This document shows positions 58,501-64,000 of a stretch of 64,000 bases of DNA, in pieces. The position numbers and the translations under genes were made by a program. The stretch comes from Angiostrongylus vasorum (lineage: Eukaryota > Nematoda > Chromadorea > Rhabditida > Metastrongylidae), in the NCBI GenBank assembly GCA_018806985.1, contig JADANN010000251.1, positions 444,001 to 508,000 on the forward strand. Direction: 5' to 3'. The stretch's first letter is position 1. Every line of letters starts with the position of its first letter. The notes under the pieces were generated by a model that saw only the letters and a list, made by a program, of their open reading frames with translations, searched no databases and was not told the DNA's origin.

Positions 58501-60928
58501 GTTAAGCTGGCCCCTTTTTTTGATTTGAGCTCCCCAGACCAATCCCGCTGACGGGTGATTGCTGATGGCAGAGATCGATAGAACTAGCTGAAAGACATGA
58601 GAAACGGAGGACCCGCATGGTGTGGTGGTGGACGCGTTACTCCCTGGAAAGGACAATAGCGCGTTAGTTTTCCACCGCAGACACGAAGCAGTGAAATAAT
58701 TCCGTTAAATAAACCATACCAGTTGATTTTGTCGAGTTTCTGTGTTTAGTAAAAATGAGTTATGTGTAAATCGAATTGGACGATTAACGTATCTTAAAAC
58801 TGATAAGAAGCCTACCGATAATCGCATACACCACCGACAGCGCCCGTCCAGTGATTGTTCGAGGTACGATGTTACCGTAACCTAAAAATTGATGGTATCC
58901 ATTCTATTCTCCCAGCAGAATCATCGACCCGAAAAAGAGCTAGAAATTTCTATCCAGGGGTGAAATTTTTCCAGTAAAATTGTGTCCAGAATCCTCTTCA
59001 AACTGGTAGGGATCATGTATGGTGGGAAAGCTCCCGTCGACTCATTATGACGACTACGAGTAACTTAACAGAACAAATCACTGTCGTCATGCCAAAAAAT
59101 GTAGTCGTAAGCTGACAAGCGTTGTTCCTCTCACCAAATGACAGCGAATTCTTGATGTTGACTGACCTCGCAACGGTGTGCTACGAATTTCTCAAAACTT
59201 CGGGAGAAAAAAATCTTCTCTTATAAACCAGTAAGGTGACAATGTGCAGGGTATCTTGCAAATTCTTTTTGTGAGGTTAGGCAGCTCAGATGCGAATTAA
59301 TTCTACAGGATATGTCAAAAAAGCTTTGTGAAGAAGGCTAAACAGAGATGCACCCTTAAAGATCAATTGATAGTGACATAAATATAAAGAACGTACCAAT
59401 AGTTGTAAAAATCGTTCCTACATAGAATAAGGCTCCCCACATATCCCATTCCAATGCCTCTGGCAATTTCACTTTCTGTAGTTCGTTTTCGTACCATAGC
59501 AGAAGGTCCCTTAATGAAGTCTCATTTGTTAAAAACTTTCCAAGATTTCATTATAATGGCACTGAAAACTCTTGAGAGGAAAATATGACTGATCTGTACT
59601 TTGACTTTGCCAATCGTTCGCTTCGTTTTCTGGCTTGAAATAGGCCTACAATTCGCTGAAAAGCATTCGTTCGCAGTCGATCCAGATCAAGTACCTCTCT
59701 TCTGAAACTTTCTTCGCAAATAACTATTACTCGTTTAGAGTTATTTTAAGTAACAGCTTTAACAGGATTATGTTTTAGTTCTCTGAAATGCTGCGATCCC
59801 CCCTTATTACCGTGGGATTAAAACATTTGCGCCGAAATTTGGATCATCTACGAAATCAATGTTCTACTTCGATCACAATTCCTTCCTATCTATGCCTCAT
59901 TTGTAGATGGAAAGTATGGAGAGGCAAGTTGGCGATCACCTTGTATTCTATAGATCTTTCATTTTCTTACTTAGCAAGAAGTAAAGATATACTTTGCTGT
60001 TTACTTCTACCCAACTTTACTATCCCCAACTATGTTTCATGGTTAACGAAAAGCTCATAAATAATTTGTTAGGCTGGTTGATATGATCCATAAAAAAGGT
60101 GAACGAACCGACTGACGTTTCAGGCTTAAATATGCTGTTAACGATTGCGAAGGCTCTACCATTCCTATGGCTTGACTGTTTCTGTGGTCTGTTGCAGTGA
60201 ACAGCTAAACGCTGGTAGCAACATCTTTATGATGCTGTGAGATACAATAACAGCCGCGACGTGTGTTTATAAACATATGTTCGCTGGTTCGGCATTACTC
60301 ATGGCAAAACCAATCCTCATCTCTCTTGGATCGGTAGATTGCAAATTAGCCTTTTCTGGGAAAAGTTTTCTCTGATCGGTTAGCATCCACTGCCATTCGT
60401 GAAGGAAACAAAATCGTCAATTGGCAGCAGAATCCACACTCTAGTTTGAAGAATATCCTATGTTAAATCATACAAATAGATGGTATATGTGGAGTTCTGT
60501 TGTCCTTACTGCTAAGAACCTGTGATGTGCTAAGTAATCTGCGATGGAAACCGGCAGTAGCGACGGAACTTGGGACTGAACAATACTTACTTTCCACTAT
60601 CTACTTTCCCCTATACCGCAGAACTTCTACTAACGGCATTTCACTAAGAAAAAATGCGTAAAAGGTTTCATGCTTTAGAAGACGAAATCAATCGCTATTC
60701 GTTTCATTTTTTATCAATATGTAGGTCCACTTACACTTTCATCTCTTTTTCGTTTTCATATTCCACTAAATAAAAAACCCATGCGCCCAATATCGAATAG
60801 AGAAACAGAAGCAGAAATGGAGCGAAGTAACGACAATTGTAGAGATCATAGTGGTATTTTTGCCTGAAATCTTCAGTCATCAATATACCGCGATACTGTG
60901 TAATCGGCAGGTGTTCTGCTACTATCAC
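29980..60928 (-). CDS. TWK-type two-pore-domain potassium channel with giant repeat tail (21 or more exons)
   Basis: Exons (minus, 5' to 3'): 60863-60735, 59701-59590, 59535-59397, 58881-58816, 50280-50136, 49762-49673, 46579-46436, 46173-46031, 45584-45437, 45345-45241, 44784-44714, 42994-42890, 42599-42507, 41841-41732, 36313-36194, 36130-36050, 35586-35420, 35101-33602, 32896-32805, 30656-30565, 30483-29980. Nearly all junctions are phase-compatible and the total is about 1,385 residues. TM1 is exon 1. The filters are TTIGYGN (split 59397/58881) and STIGLGD (46436/46173). TM2 to TM4 follow the K2P order. Such channels carry background K+ leak at the plasma membrane. The remaining ~1,000 residues are a cytosolic tail with recurring QT/QTD motifs. 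The first exon could be read through to an upstream ATG at 60928 or spliced from an unseen exon. Three +1 homopolymer offsets lie at 46500-45449. Confidence 0.85.
30565..30656 (-). CDS. K2P channel tail exon
   Basis: [20 protein letters not shown], then [17 protein letters not shown] acceptor. The donor is GTTAGT within a run of G. Confidence 0.75.
30788..31255. repeat. Palindromic foldback element in K2P intron
   Basis: Left arm and centre 30795-31110, right arm 31112-31250. Left arm begins TTTACTGCCTACTCTTTTTA. The right arm ends TTTTGCAAATATCTCAGCAT. A TTAACTTATTATTTA stretch separates the halves. Confidence 0.7.
31290..31560 (-). mobile_element. Old tRNA-derived SINE in K2P intron
   Basis: Diverged copy. 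The head (minus) GACCGTGTAGCTTAGTGGTT is a good A-box match, and the body retains TCACCTCTACGGCGC and GATCGATTAGCG. Confidence 0.5.
31560..32800. other. K2P intron without recognised elements
   Basis: No recurring repeat or convincing exon found. Short open frames at 32032-32368 (+) and 32558-32822 (-) have no motif. Confidence 0.4.
32805..32896 (-). CDS. K2P channel tail exon
   Basis: [20 protein letters not shown], then [10 protein letters not shown]. Starts with the A that completes the preceding AA and ends with a G completed by GA of the next exon, so the phases lock it in place. Confidence 0.75.
33602..35101 (-). CDS. K2P channel tail exon with about 23 18-residue repeats
   Basis: A 1,500-base uninterrupted exon. 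After [20 protein letters not shown] and a short linker, an 18-residue unit of the form [18 protein letters not shown] repeats about 23 times. Variants are [30 protein letters not shown] and [15 protein letters not shown]. The four-unit set occurs three times, a higher-order repeat. Ser/Thr-rich, charge-poor, probably disordered. Exon ends LHELAN plus two bases, with donor GTAAGC. Confidence 0.85.
35420..35586 (-). CDS. K2P channel tail exon
   Basis: [20 protein letters not shown], then [20 protein letters not shown] and [15 protein letters not shown]. The strong TTTTTTTCAG acceptor gives this start. The frame is also open 42 bases further upstream behind an ATAG site. Confidence 0.75.
35890..36008 (+). 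repeat. Foldback right-arm fragment
   Basis: GCATGGTGTGGTGGTGAACG, then TTACTCCCCGGAAAGGACAA and TTTGCAAATACCTCAGCATC. Right arm only, 42 bases from a K2P exon. Confidence 0.7.
36050..36130 (-). CDS. K2P channel tail exon
   Basis: [20 protein letters not shown], then IPQKIIR. Phase 0 at both ends (ATACAG acceptor, GTTGGT donor). SMETD is kin to the QTD/QTS motifs further on. Confidence 0.7.
36194..36313 (-). CDS. K2P channel tail exon
   Basis: [20 protein letters not shown], then [20 protein letters not shown], between TTTCAG and GTAAGT, phase 0 at both ends. The basic RGRKKNR patch could be membrane- or nucleus-directed, but this is speculative. Confidence 0.7.
37128..40415 (-). mobile_element. 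RTE-type LINE, near full length, decayed, in K2P intron
   Basis: Read 5' to 3' on the minus strand: 5' region with CGCCATGCAACGTGGAGCGT, endonuclease pieces ([39 protein letters not shown]), then RT ([59 protein letters not shown]), and a 3' tail AGGTGATACAGATGATGATG at 37128. Many frameshifts and stops. It occupies most of the intron between tail exons 41732 and 36313. Confidence 0.8.
40438..40594. repeat. (TA)n microsatellites
   Basis: An uninterrupted TA run of about 56 bases at 40438-40494 and a second, slightly interrupted run at 40541-40594, separated by 45 bases of unique sequence. Confidence 0.95.
41090..41630. repeat. Diverged foldback element in K2P intron
   Basis: Left arm with GATGCTAAGATATGGACAAA and GGGCTTCGAACTCAAGG. 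The right arm has CGAATAGCACGTAAGCCC, CACTGGTTCGAAGCCC and TTTTGCTCATGTCTCAGCAT. Ends in ACAGGCAGTAAATAAAA. Confidence 0.6.
41732..41841 (-). CDS. K2P channel exon 14 (tail)
   Basis: [20 protein letters not shown], then [16 protein letters not shown]. Its start phase fits exon 13. It ends in phase 1 at GTGAAT, whereas the next placed exon (36313) starts in phase 0, so an exon is missing between them or another single-base offset is present. Confidence 0.6.
41885..42035 (+). mobile_element. SINE fragment with central deletion
   Basis: Head ACGTGCAACGCCATGATTAG, then directly the 3' part GTCGAATGCATGGCGCGTCC with GGGATTGATCAACGCCG. The middle 130 bases are missing. Confidence 0.5.
42055..42248 (-). 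pseudogene. Decayed duplicate of K2P tail exon 14
   Basis: An open stretch after GTTCAG reads [20 protein letters not shown], then [15 protein letters not shown]. It starts NS and ends VFT-GST like exon 14 (NSAVAG...IVFTSGST). The start phase is off by one and the expected donor after GST is gone, so it is probably a non-functional exon duplicate. Confidence 0.4.
42507..42599 (-). CDS. K2P channel exon 13 (tail)
   Basis: [20 protein letters not shown], then [10 protein letters not shown]. Both boundary phases fit. ATTCCAG acceptor, GTTTTT donor (weak). Confidence 0.6.
42890..42994 (-). CDS. K2P channel exon 12 (acidic tail)
   Basis: [20 protein letters not shown], then [14 protein letters not shown]. 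Starts with the G that completes the preceding lysine codon. Ends in phase 2 at GTGAGA. Confidence 0.7.
43150..44220 (+). mobile_element. Penelope-like element, second copy, 5' truncated
   Basis: GIY-YIG part in broken frames: [69 protein letters not shown] frameshift after STPTRHA (43782) is followed by [20 protein letters not shown] in another frame. No RT. The 3' terminal repeat ends at about 44206. At 43172-43245 a reversed terminal-repeat piece abuts it. It lies in the intron between K2P exons 11 and 12. Confidence 0.8.
44171..44206 (+). ncRNA. Hammerhead-ribozyme-like motif (degenerate helix II)
   Basis: GGCT, CTGAAGA, AGAC-GATATT-GCC, GAAACGTC, AGCT. Core bases are retained, but helix II has a GAC/GCC mismatch, suggesting decay in this copy. 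Confidence 0.45.
44714..44784 (-). CDS. K2P channel exon 11 (tail)
   Basis: [20 protein letters not shown], then PWL plus two bases. GTTTCAG acceptor, GTGAGT donor. A Penelope fragment sits in the next intron. Confidence 0.7.
45241..45345 (-). CDS. K2P channel exon 10 (tail)
   Basis: [20 protein letters not shown], then [15 protein letters not shown], between CGTCAG and GTAAGT, phase 0 at both ends. It carries the first NxQTE motif of the tail. Confidence 0.8.
45437..45584 (-). CDS. K2P channel exon 9 (post-TM4), frame-shifted
   Basis: [20 protein letters not shown], then [20 protein letters not shown] and QMEK. Seven T at 45449-45455 (plus strand), where six would keep frame, bring an immediate stop. 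With six, the exon continues IEEK into [10 protein letters not shown] of the next exon. Length is 148 against 147 expected. Confidence 0.75.
46031..46173 (-). CDS. K2P channel exon 8 (second filter end, TM4)
   Basis: Completes GLGD and reads [20 protein letters not shown], then [20 protein letters not shown]. The donor context is CAGGGTTAGT. Phase with the next exon needs CAG|GTTAGT, again one base more than expected. Confidence 0.8.
46436..46579 (-). CDS. K2P channel exon 7 (TM3 and second pore), frame-shifted
   Basis: [20 protein letters not shown], then LFLIWEK in one frame, and [20 protein letters not shown] in the next. A run of five T on the plus strand (46496-46500), where four would keep frame, causes the shift. 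Length is 144, whereas 143 fits both flanking phases. Without correction P2 and TM4 would be lost. Confidence 0.75.
   Translation of the reverse strand, partial: DHSNLASIANLHKLDLRMCRSFLDLGEKDGHFSPVFIFSSSPYPPLV
46660..47045 (+). repeat. 400-bp dispersed repeat (family R400) in K2P intron
   Basis: Full-length copy from ACGGTTTACCGCCTCATCGT to GGCCGTGTATCAAGTATCAA. It immediately precedes an RTE 5' end. Confidence 0.75.
47052..48290 (+). mobile_element. RTE-type LINE with large internal deletion
   Basis: The 5' region (47055-47640) runs into the first endonuclease codons, then at about 47715 jumps to the C-terminal part: [40 protein letters not shown] and [20 protein letters not shown]. The usual 3' tail follows. 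The junction removes all of the RT. Confidence 0.8.
48440..48695 (+). repeat. Unclassified retroposon 3' end with A-rich tail (copy 1)
   Basis: Shares with 52075-52312 the words CTCGACCAGCAT, ATTCAAAATGAAATTAAG/ATTCAATATGAAATGAAA and GAAGTGCT. Both end in TCGTATAAAAAATAAAAAAAA-type sequence, suggesting poly(A)-tailed retroposition. Family not recognised. Confidence 0.5.
49329..49600 (-). mobile_element. tRNA-derived SINE in K2P intron
   Basis: Head (minus) GGGGCTCTGCAATACAGATG with GAGTTCGATCCCGCG (good B-box). 3' end has GTTGATCAGTTTCTGAAGGA (plus strand) and a CTTTATCCTTTATCC tail. It ends about 70 bases from exon 6. Confidence 0.65.
49673..49762 (-). CDS. K2P channel exon 6 (cytosolic loop) with GC donor
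   Basis: [20 protein letters not shown], then FENKLIDES. The TTTTTAG acceptor and the GCAAGT donor both fit phase. GC-AG introns are a known minority class in nematodes. Confidence 0.75.
49837..49903. repeat. Perfect-arm hairpin in K2P intron 5
   Basis: GATTAATAGCTTCCTTTTAA (49837 onward) with AAACCTAAACC pairs with GGTTTAGGGTTTTTAAAAGG ending in AAGCTATTAATC (49903), about 30 pairs with a 3-4 base loop and one bulged G. It sits 75 bases upstream of exon 6's acceptor. Confidence 0.85.
50136..50280 (-). CDS. K2P channel exon 5 (TM2 end, cytosolic loop)
   Basis: [20 protein letters not shown], then [20 protein letters not shown]. The [10 protein letters not shown] junction is typical of TWK channels. 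The phase-correct donor is GTTAGT after VNAE. Confidence 0.85.
51085..51230 (+). repeat. (CAA/CAG)n-rich tract
   Basis: Imperfect trinucleotide tract (AACAACAACAGCAACAGCAA, CAGCAACAACAACGAAAAC) in the large K2P intron. Its open frames are by-products of the repeat. Confidence 0.8.
51722..51950 (-). mobile_element. Old tRNA-derived SINE, 5' truncated
   Basis: Keeps CGGCGTTGTTCAATGCCTGA, ACACATTCGACCACGCGAAG and TGAATGCATATCTAG. The tRNA-like head is not recognisable. Confidence 0.45.
52075..52312 (+). repeat. Unclassified retroposon 3' end with A-rich tail (copy 2)
   Basis: Second copy of the sequence at 48440-48695, ending GGATCATATAAAATAAAAAA. About 75 percent alike by eye over the last 170 bases. 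Confidence 0.5.
53189..55208 (+). mobile_element. Younger RTE copy nested in the opposite-strand RTE
   Basis: The 5' end is at 53190 (CCTCGTATGAGGGATCTCGA). Then endonuclease pieces ([60 protein letters not shown]), a broken RT start ending at about 54615, other repeats to 54780, then the C-terminal part and tail to 55205. TTTAG flanks both sides (53179-53183 and 55206-55210), consistent with a target-site duplication. Confidence 0.7.
54615..54780. repeat. SINE head and foldback arm inside the nested RTE
   Basis: 54630-54665 is a SINE head in minus orientation (GGCGCGTGTGGCGCAGTGGT after reverse complement). 54670-54770 is a foldback right arm (CACCCGGAAAGGATAACAAC, TTTTGCAAATATTTCAGTAT). 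Confidence 0.55.
57780..57990 (-). mobile_element. Old tRNA-derived SINE
   Basis: Diverged. It retains AGAGTTGATTGGATGCCTAT, CTGCAGGGAAGGATTCGATCC (B-box side) and TTCTAATTACTGCACTATAC (head, plus strand). Confidence 0.4.
58253..58690. repeat. Complete palindromic foldback element in K2P intron 4
   Basis: Left arm 58262-58440, centre GGCCCCTTTTTTTGATTTGA, right arm 58520-58685. Arms share GCATGGTGTGGTGGTGGACG. It ends 126 bases from the filter exon at 58816. Confidence 0.75.
58816..58881 (-). CDS. K2P channel exon 4 (first selectivity filter, TM2 start)
   Basis: A 66-base exon completing TTIGYGN and reading [20 protein letters not shown] before splitting the next glycine. The following intron is 8.5 kb and holds nested RTEs. 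Confidence 0.88.
59397..59535 (-). CDS. K2P channel exon 3 (cap to first pore helix)
   Basis: [20 protein letters not shown], then [16 protein letters not shown], ending one base into the glycine codon of the first selectivity filter. The donor is GTACGT. Confidence 0.85.
59590..59701 (-). CDS. K2P channel exon 2 (extracellular cap region)
   Basis: [20 protein letters not shown], then [17 protein letters not shown], a helical charged segment between TM1 and P1. Acceptor GTTTCAG, donor GTCATA (weak; GTACAG four codons earlier would break phase). Confidence 0.65.
60735..60928 (-). CDS. K2P channel first recognised exon (TM1)
   Basis: [20 protein letters not shown], then [20 protein letters not shown]. 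This is TM1 of a K2P channel followed by the acidic start of the extracellular loop. The frame is open upstream to an ATG at 60928. A TTTCAG at 60869-60864 could instead be an acceptor, with the true N-terminus further upstream. Confidence 0.75.
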
Positions 60929-60997
60929 AAACAGTCATCGTAATCAGTAAAGCACACCAAGAGATGTGTGAGGAGAAAATGTGAAGAAAAAACATTA

Positions 60998-61195
60998 TTT
61001 GACTGCTGAGATATTGAGACAGGCGAAACGAAGGACCCGCATGGTGTGGTGGTGAACGCGTTACACCCGGAAAGGACACGTTCGTTCCCCACCGTAGACA
61101 CCTGCGGTTCGGGAGTTTTGCAAATATCTCAGCAATATTGCGGGTGTATTTCGCTTAATACCCTGCCATAAAACTTATAGAAGGCAGAAAATAAA
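60998..61195 (+). repeat. Foldback right arm
   Basis: ACAGGCGAAACGAAGGACCC, then GTGGTGGTGAACGCGTTACA, AGTTTTGCAAATATCTCAGC and the terminus TTAATACCCTGCCATAAAAC with AAGGCAGAAAATAAAAA. This defines the right end of the family. Confidence 0.7.
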
Positions 61196-62094
61196 AAAGC
61201 AAACATTATTTGAATAAAGCACGTGCTTCAAATGACGTCTGTTGACGACAGAATTTATTCCTAAGGTACGGTAGCTACTACAACTTCACTTTATACATTG
61301 AATTCTTTTGAGAGGAGCAACGGCACAGATCGTCAGGAAGTATATCATACTGATTGTTCACTATCGCATTTGTCAAAATGTGACAGTTGTCCTCTTCATA
61401 TAGCAGAATTTATTCCACATACAAAGGAACTTTTTCGAACAGTGACAAGGAAGTCGGTGTCCCAGTTTCCACAGATCTGTATGGATTTTCTATTGAAGCG
61501 CATTGATTAGATAAGCTGTTATCCTTTTCTATCTTAGTGGATCACCCGACAATGACATAGACGATTTGTTTCAAAACGTGCGAAAAGAATAAATGTGAAA
61601 TTTAAGCTGCGTATGGAAGAATACATTCTTTTCGTTATTTCATTTCTTAACTACCTTTCCTAAACACGATGACGGTGGTGTACGTTCGCGTAAAAAAGTC
61701 CTCGGCCTTTAAACTCTGCCGTCGTTGTCCGAGCATCTAAAATTCTTATCACAAAGAAACTAGTACTAATGAGAAAGTAATTACAGTATTAGCGAACGCG
61801 AAATATGTGCGACACAAATAGAAAATGTAAGCGACTAAAGATAAAAAGGATGTTTGGAGGAATTCGAAGAAGGTGAGATTTGTGAACATCGTGATTGATG
61901 GGTGTTCTACAGGACCGCATTTGGTTTTTCTTTCTCCACTGATTAAATCGACTGATTAGTTTTGCTTTTCATATGCTTTCTTACAAAGGTTTTTTGCATG
62001 AGAATTTACGTTGTCGTCATGCTCGTATCCTATTCATAGTTCGCCTATAGATTTAGCAACTTACTTGGCTTATAAAATAACTCTTACAAAAAAG

Positions 62095-63022
62095 AATTTG
62101 ATGAATGAGAAGGTGAAGAACCCCATGAAGAAGAGCTTACGACGGCCCACTCGAATTCAGTTAAGGGGATTATTAGAAGTGTGCTATAAGACGTTGTTCG
62201 GACTCATGGAGGAACAGTCGTCTATCGCTGCGTTTCCTATCTGATTTATAAAATGATTTGCATAAGGAGAAGTCGATTAATAAGAACACAACGAATGTAT
62301 CAGCGATTAGGTGGCCATGACTTCACCGACTTTAGGGGGATCACACAATCTAGGATGTTAGGGATCAAAGTGTTGCCGGAATTAATAGAGGAGCCTGGTG
62401 ATCATGTACGATCGCCTTTTCCGCTTCTCGCGAATATTGAAGTTGCACAGAGATTTTCATGAAATCTCACCTTCTATAGGTAGAAGGTGAATTTCGACAA
62501 AGTGCTTACTTACACATTCCTTCCCAACAGTTTACCGCCTCATCGTGGCTGGGAGGTGTTCGTGGGTGTCGGACTGCGATGTACAGCGGGGGGATTCGCC
62601 TCCCCCGGCAGAATCTCCCAACCTGAGAAAGAGCCCGGCGTTTCCACCACCAGGAAGCCTAGCTATGAATAAACCAATACCAGGATCGACCACGGTTCGA
62701 CCACCGTCTTGGTATTAAATTAGTCGCATGGTGGCAAATCTCTCTCTGATCCACAAGGGCTGCGATGATGAAGACCTGGGGCAGACTTTGGCCAGGCTGA
62801 CCTCGGGATTCCAGGGAACCACAATGGCTTAACCAGCAAATCTCCGAAAAATGGTGATTATGCTGGGCCAGCACAAGCAGTGAGGACGGGCCGTTCAAGT
62901 ATCAAATTAATTACTTACATATTCAGCAGCGCAATCAGCTTTTGGCAGAAGTGAATCGAAAGAGAATCCTGTTCTTGAGCCTAACGATGTACCAGATTGT
63001 AGCGATGTTGGTGGAGAAAGAC
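62095..63022 (+). CDS. Weak candidate exons on plus strand, unknown gene
   Basis: Three open segments look protein-like. They are MNEKVKNPMKKSLRRPTRIQ with LRGLLEVCYKTLFGLMEEQ (62101-62220), LGGHDFTDFRGITQSRMLGI with KVLPELIEEPGDHVRSPFPL (62308-62460), and QSAFGRSESKENPVLEPNDV with PDCSDVGGERL (about 62926-63022, TATTCAG acceptor and GTAAGAA donor). An R400 repeat lies between the second and third. The first two do not have clean donors and I do not recognise the family. Confidence 0.25.
62520..62915 (+). repeat. 400-bp dispersed repeat (family R400)
   Basis: Full copy from ACAGTTTACCGCCTCATCGT to GGGCCGTTCAAGTATCAAA. A 13-base direct duplication (TCGACCACGGTTCGACCACC) occurs near its middle. 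Confidence 0.75.
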
Positions 63023-63107
63023 TGTAAGAAGAACAGTTCAATTTTGCTAGACCTATAGGAATATCAATTATACATGACGATAAATATTTCAGTTAACCCT
63101 ATATAAT

Positions 63108-63390
63108 GGGAGCGTTTGGCGCAGCGGTTGGAGGCGCAACTGCGACACACACGTGAAATTGATCCGGCACCCATGGCTCATCAAGCCCTCCATCCTTCCG
63201 GGTAGGCAAATTGGTGCCAGACTTGTCTGGGAGGATCGCAGCACTGGCTCGATACATCGACAGGCTACCGCGAGTCATTGTAAAGGCCAAATATGCATTC
63301 AATCACCTCTAACGATATTTAGTAAAGTCGAATGCAAGGCGCATTCCTCAGGGATTGATCAACGCCGAGAGCTCTATCCTTTATCCTTAT
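63108..63390 (+). mobile_element. tRNA-derived SINE copy
   Basis: Head GGGAGCGTTTGGCGCAGCGG with TTGGAGGCGC is the clearest A-box arrangement. The body has CAGACTTGTCTGGGAGGATC. The 3' end has GGCGCATTCCTCAGGGATTG and a CTTTATCCTTATT tail. Confidence 0.75.
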
Positions 63391-63404
63391 TAACCCTATA
63401 TCTT

Positions 63405-63680
63405 CAGGGCGTGTGGGGTGGTCAGGTGTTTCTTGCAATACACACGTGATCGCCAGTTGAACCTCCCGTGCTCACCAAGGTTTCCACCCTTCTGGGGTGG
63501 GTAAATTAGTACAAGAGTTGTTTGATAGGTAAGCACCACAAACTTAATGCAACGGAAGCAAACACAAGTTACTGTGCAGGCCAAATATGCATTCAATAAT
63601 CTCTACGATGTTTGAAGTCGAACGCACAGCGCATCCTTCAAGGATTGATCGAGAGCTGTGTCCTTTATTCCCTTATTCTA
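63405..63680 (+). mobile_element. Diverged tRNA-derived SINE copy
   Basis: In tandem with the previous copy. Head GGGCGTGTGGGGTGGTCAGG. Later blocks are GTACAAGAGTTGTTTGATAG and GCGCATCCTTCAAGGATTGA. Confidence 0.6.
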
Positions 63681-64000
63681 TTCGTATGAAAAAAATTAAT
63701 AAAGAAGATTGTTCTATAAAATGCTAATAAGAAATAGATGATGGATTCTGAACTATGAAGCTGATATTAGTTTACTGAGAACTTAGGGATCTTATAGACG
63801 AAGGAATCTCACTCTCAGTAGGGAATAGTCAACTGTTTTAAAATAACTGCAGCTAAGTTTAGAAGACAATGAATTTTTGTTTGCTTTATTTTATTGCACA
63901 TGACACAACACCACATATTTTGCAGATCCCCTCTATCCAATTCTTTCGCTCACATTCGTCATCTACGAAGGTCTTTGAAATTGCTTGTGCATTCAACAGC

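Noticed and set aside
61298..61510. 70-codon plus-strand open frame with Cys residues
   Set aside because: No motif, acceptor or donor that supports it as an exon.
63108..63180. Functional tRNA gene
   Set aside because: A-box-like and weak B-box-like blocks are present, but no cloverleaf with anticodon arm can be formed and the sequence continues into a SINE body.

Overview
The window looks like nuclear DNA of a parasitic clade V nematode (a strongylid such as a hookworm). The reasons are short nematode-style splice sites (TTTCAG acceptors, GTAAGT/GTGAGT donors, one GC donor), two large many-exon genes with clear nematode relatives, and a very dense load of RTE-type LINEs, Penelope-like elements, tRNA-derived SINEs and palindromic foldback elements. 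There is no bacterial gene organisation and no CRISPR array or rRNA. The species call is an inference.

Layout. 1-9.1 kb is repeat-rich and gene-poor: RTE tails, SINE copies, a truncated DNA polymerase theta (POLQ) helicase-domain exon on the minus strand, foldback elements and a 400-bp repeat family. 9.26-15.87 kb (+) holds an apparently complete six-exon TRIM-NHL gene (RING, B-box, coiled region, six NHL repeats; 958 codons), orthologous to C. elegans nhl-1. 16.2-25.5 kb is a transposon cluster: degenerate phased A/T-rich tracts, foldbacks, a Penelope-like element with reverse transcriptase and GIY-YIG endonuclease, and a decayed RTE. 25.6-29.5 kb (+) has two orphan exons, one with the first half of a MYND zinc finger, followed by a 1.9-kb array of 106-bp repeats.

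29.98-60.9 kb (-) is one giant gene for a two-pore-domain potassium (TWK/K2P) channel. At least 21 exons can be placed, and nearly all junctions are phase-compatible. The pore core (TM1-P1-TM2-TM3-P2-TM4) is encoded at 60.9-46.0 kb. A tail of roughly 1,000 residues follows, including a 1.5-kb exon with about 23 copies of an 18-residue repeat. The introns carry RTEs (one nested in another with a visible target-site duplication), a second Penelope copy, SINEs and foldbacks. Three +1 homopolymer offsets break the frame around the second pore.

61-64 kb holds weak plus-strand exon candidates and more repeats. The most notable non-protein signals are hammerhead-ribozyme-like motifs in the Penelope terminal repeats and foldback elements whose arms resemble tRNA promoters.
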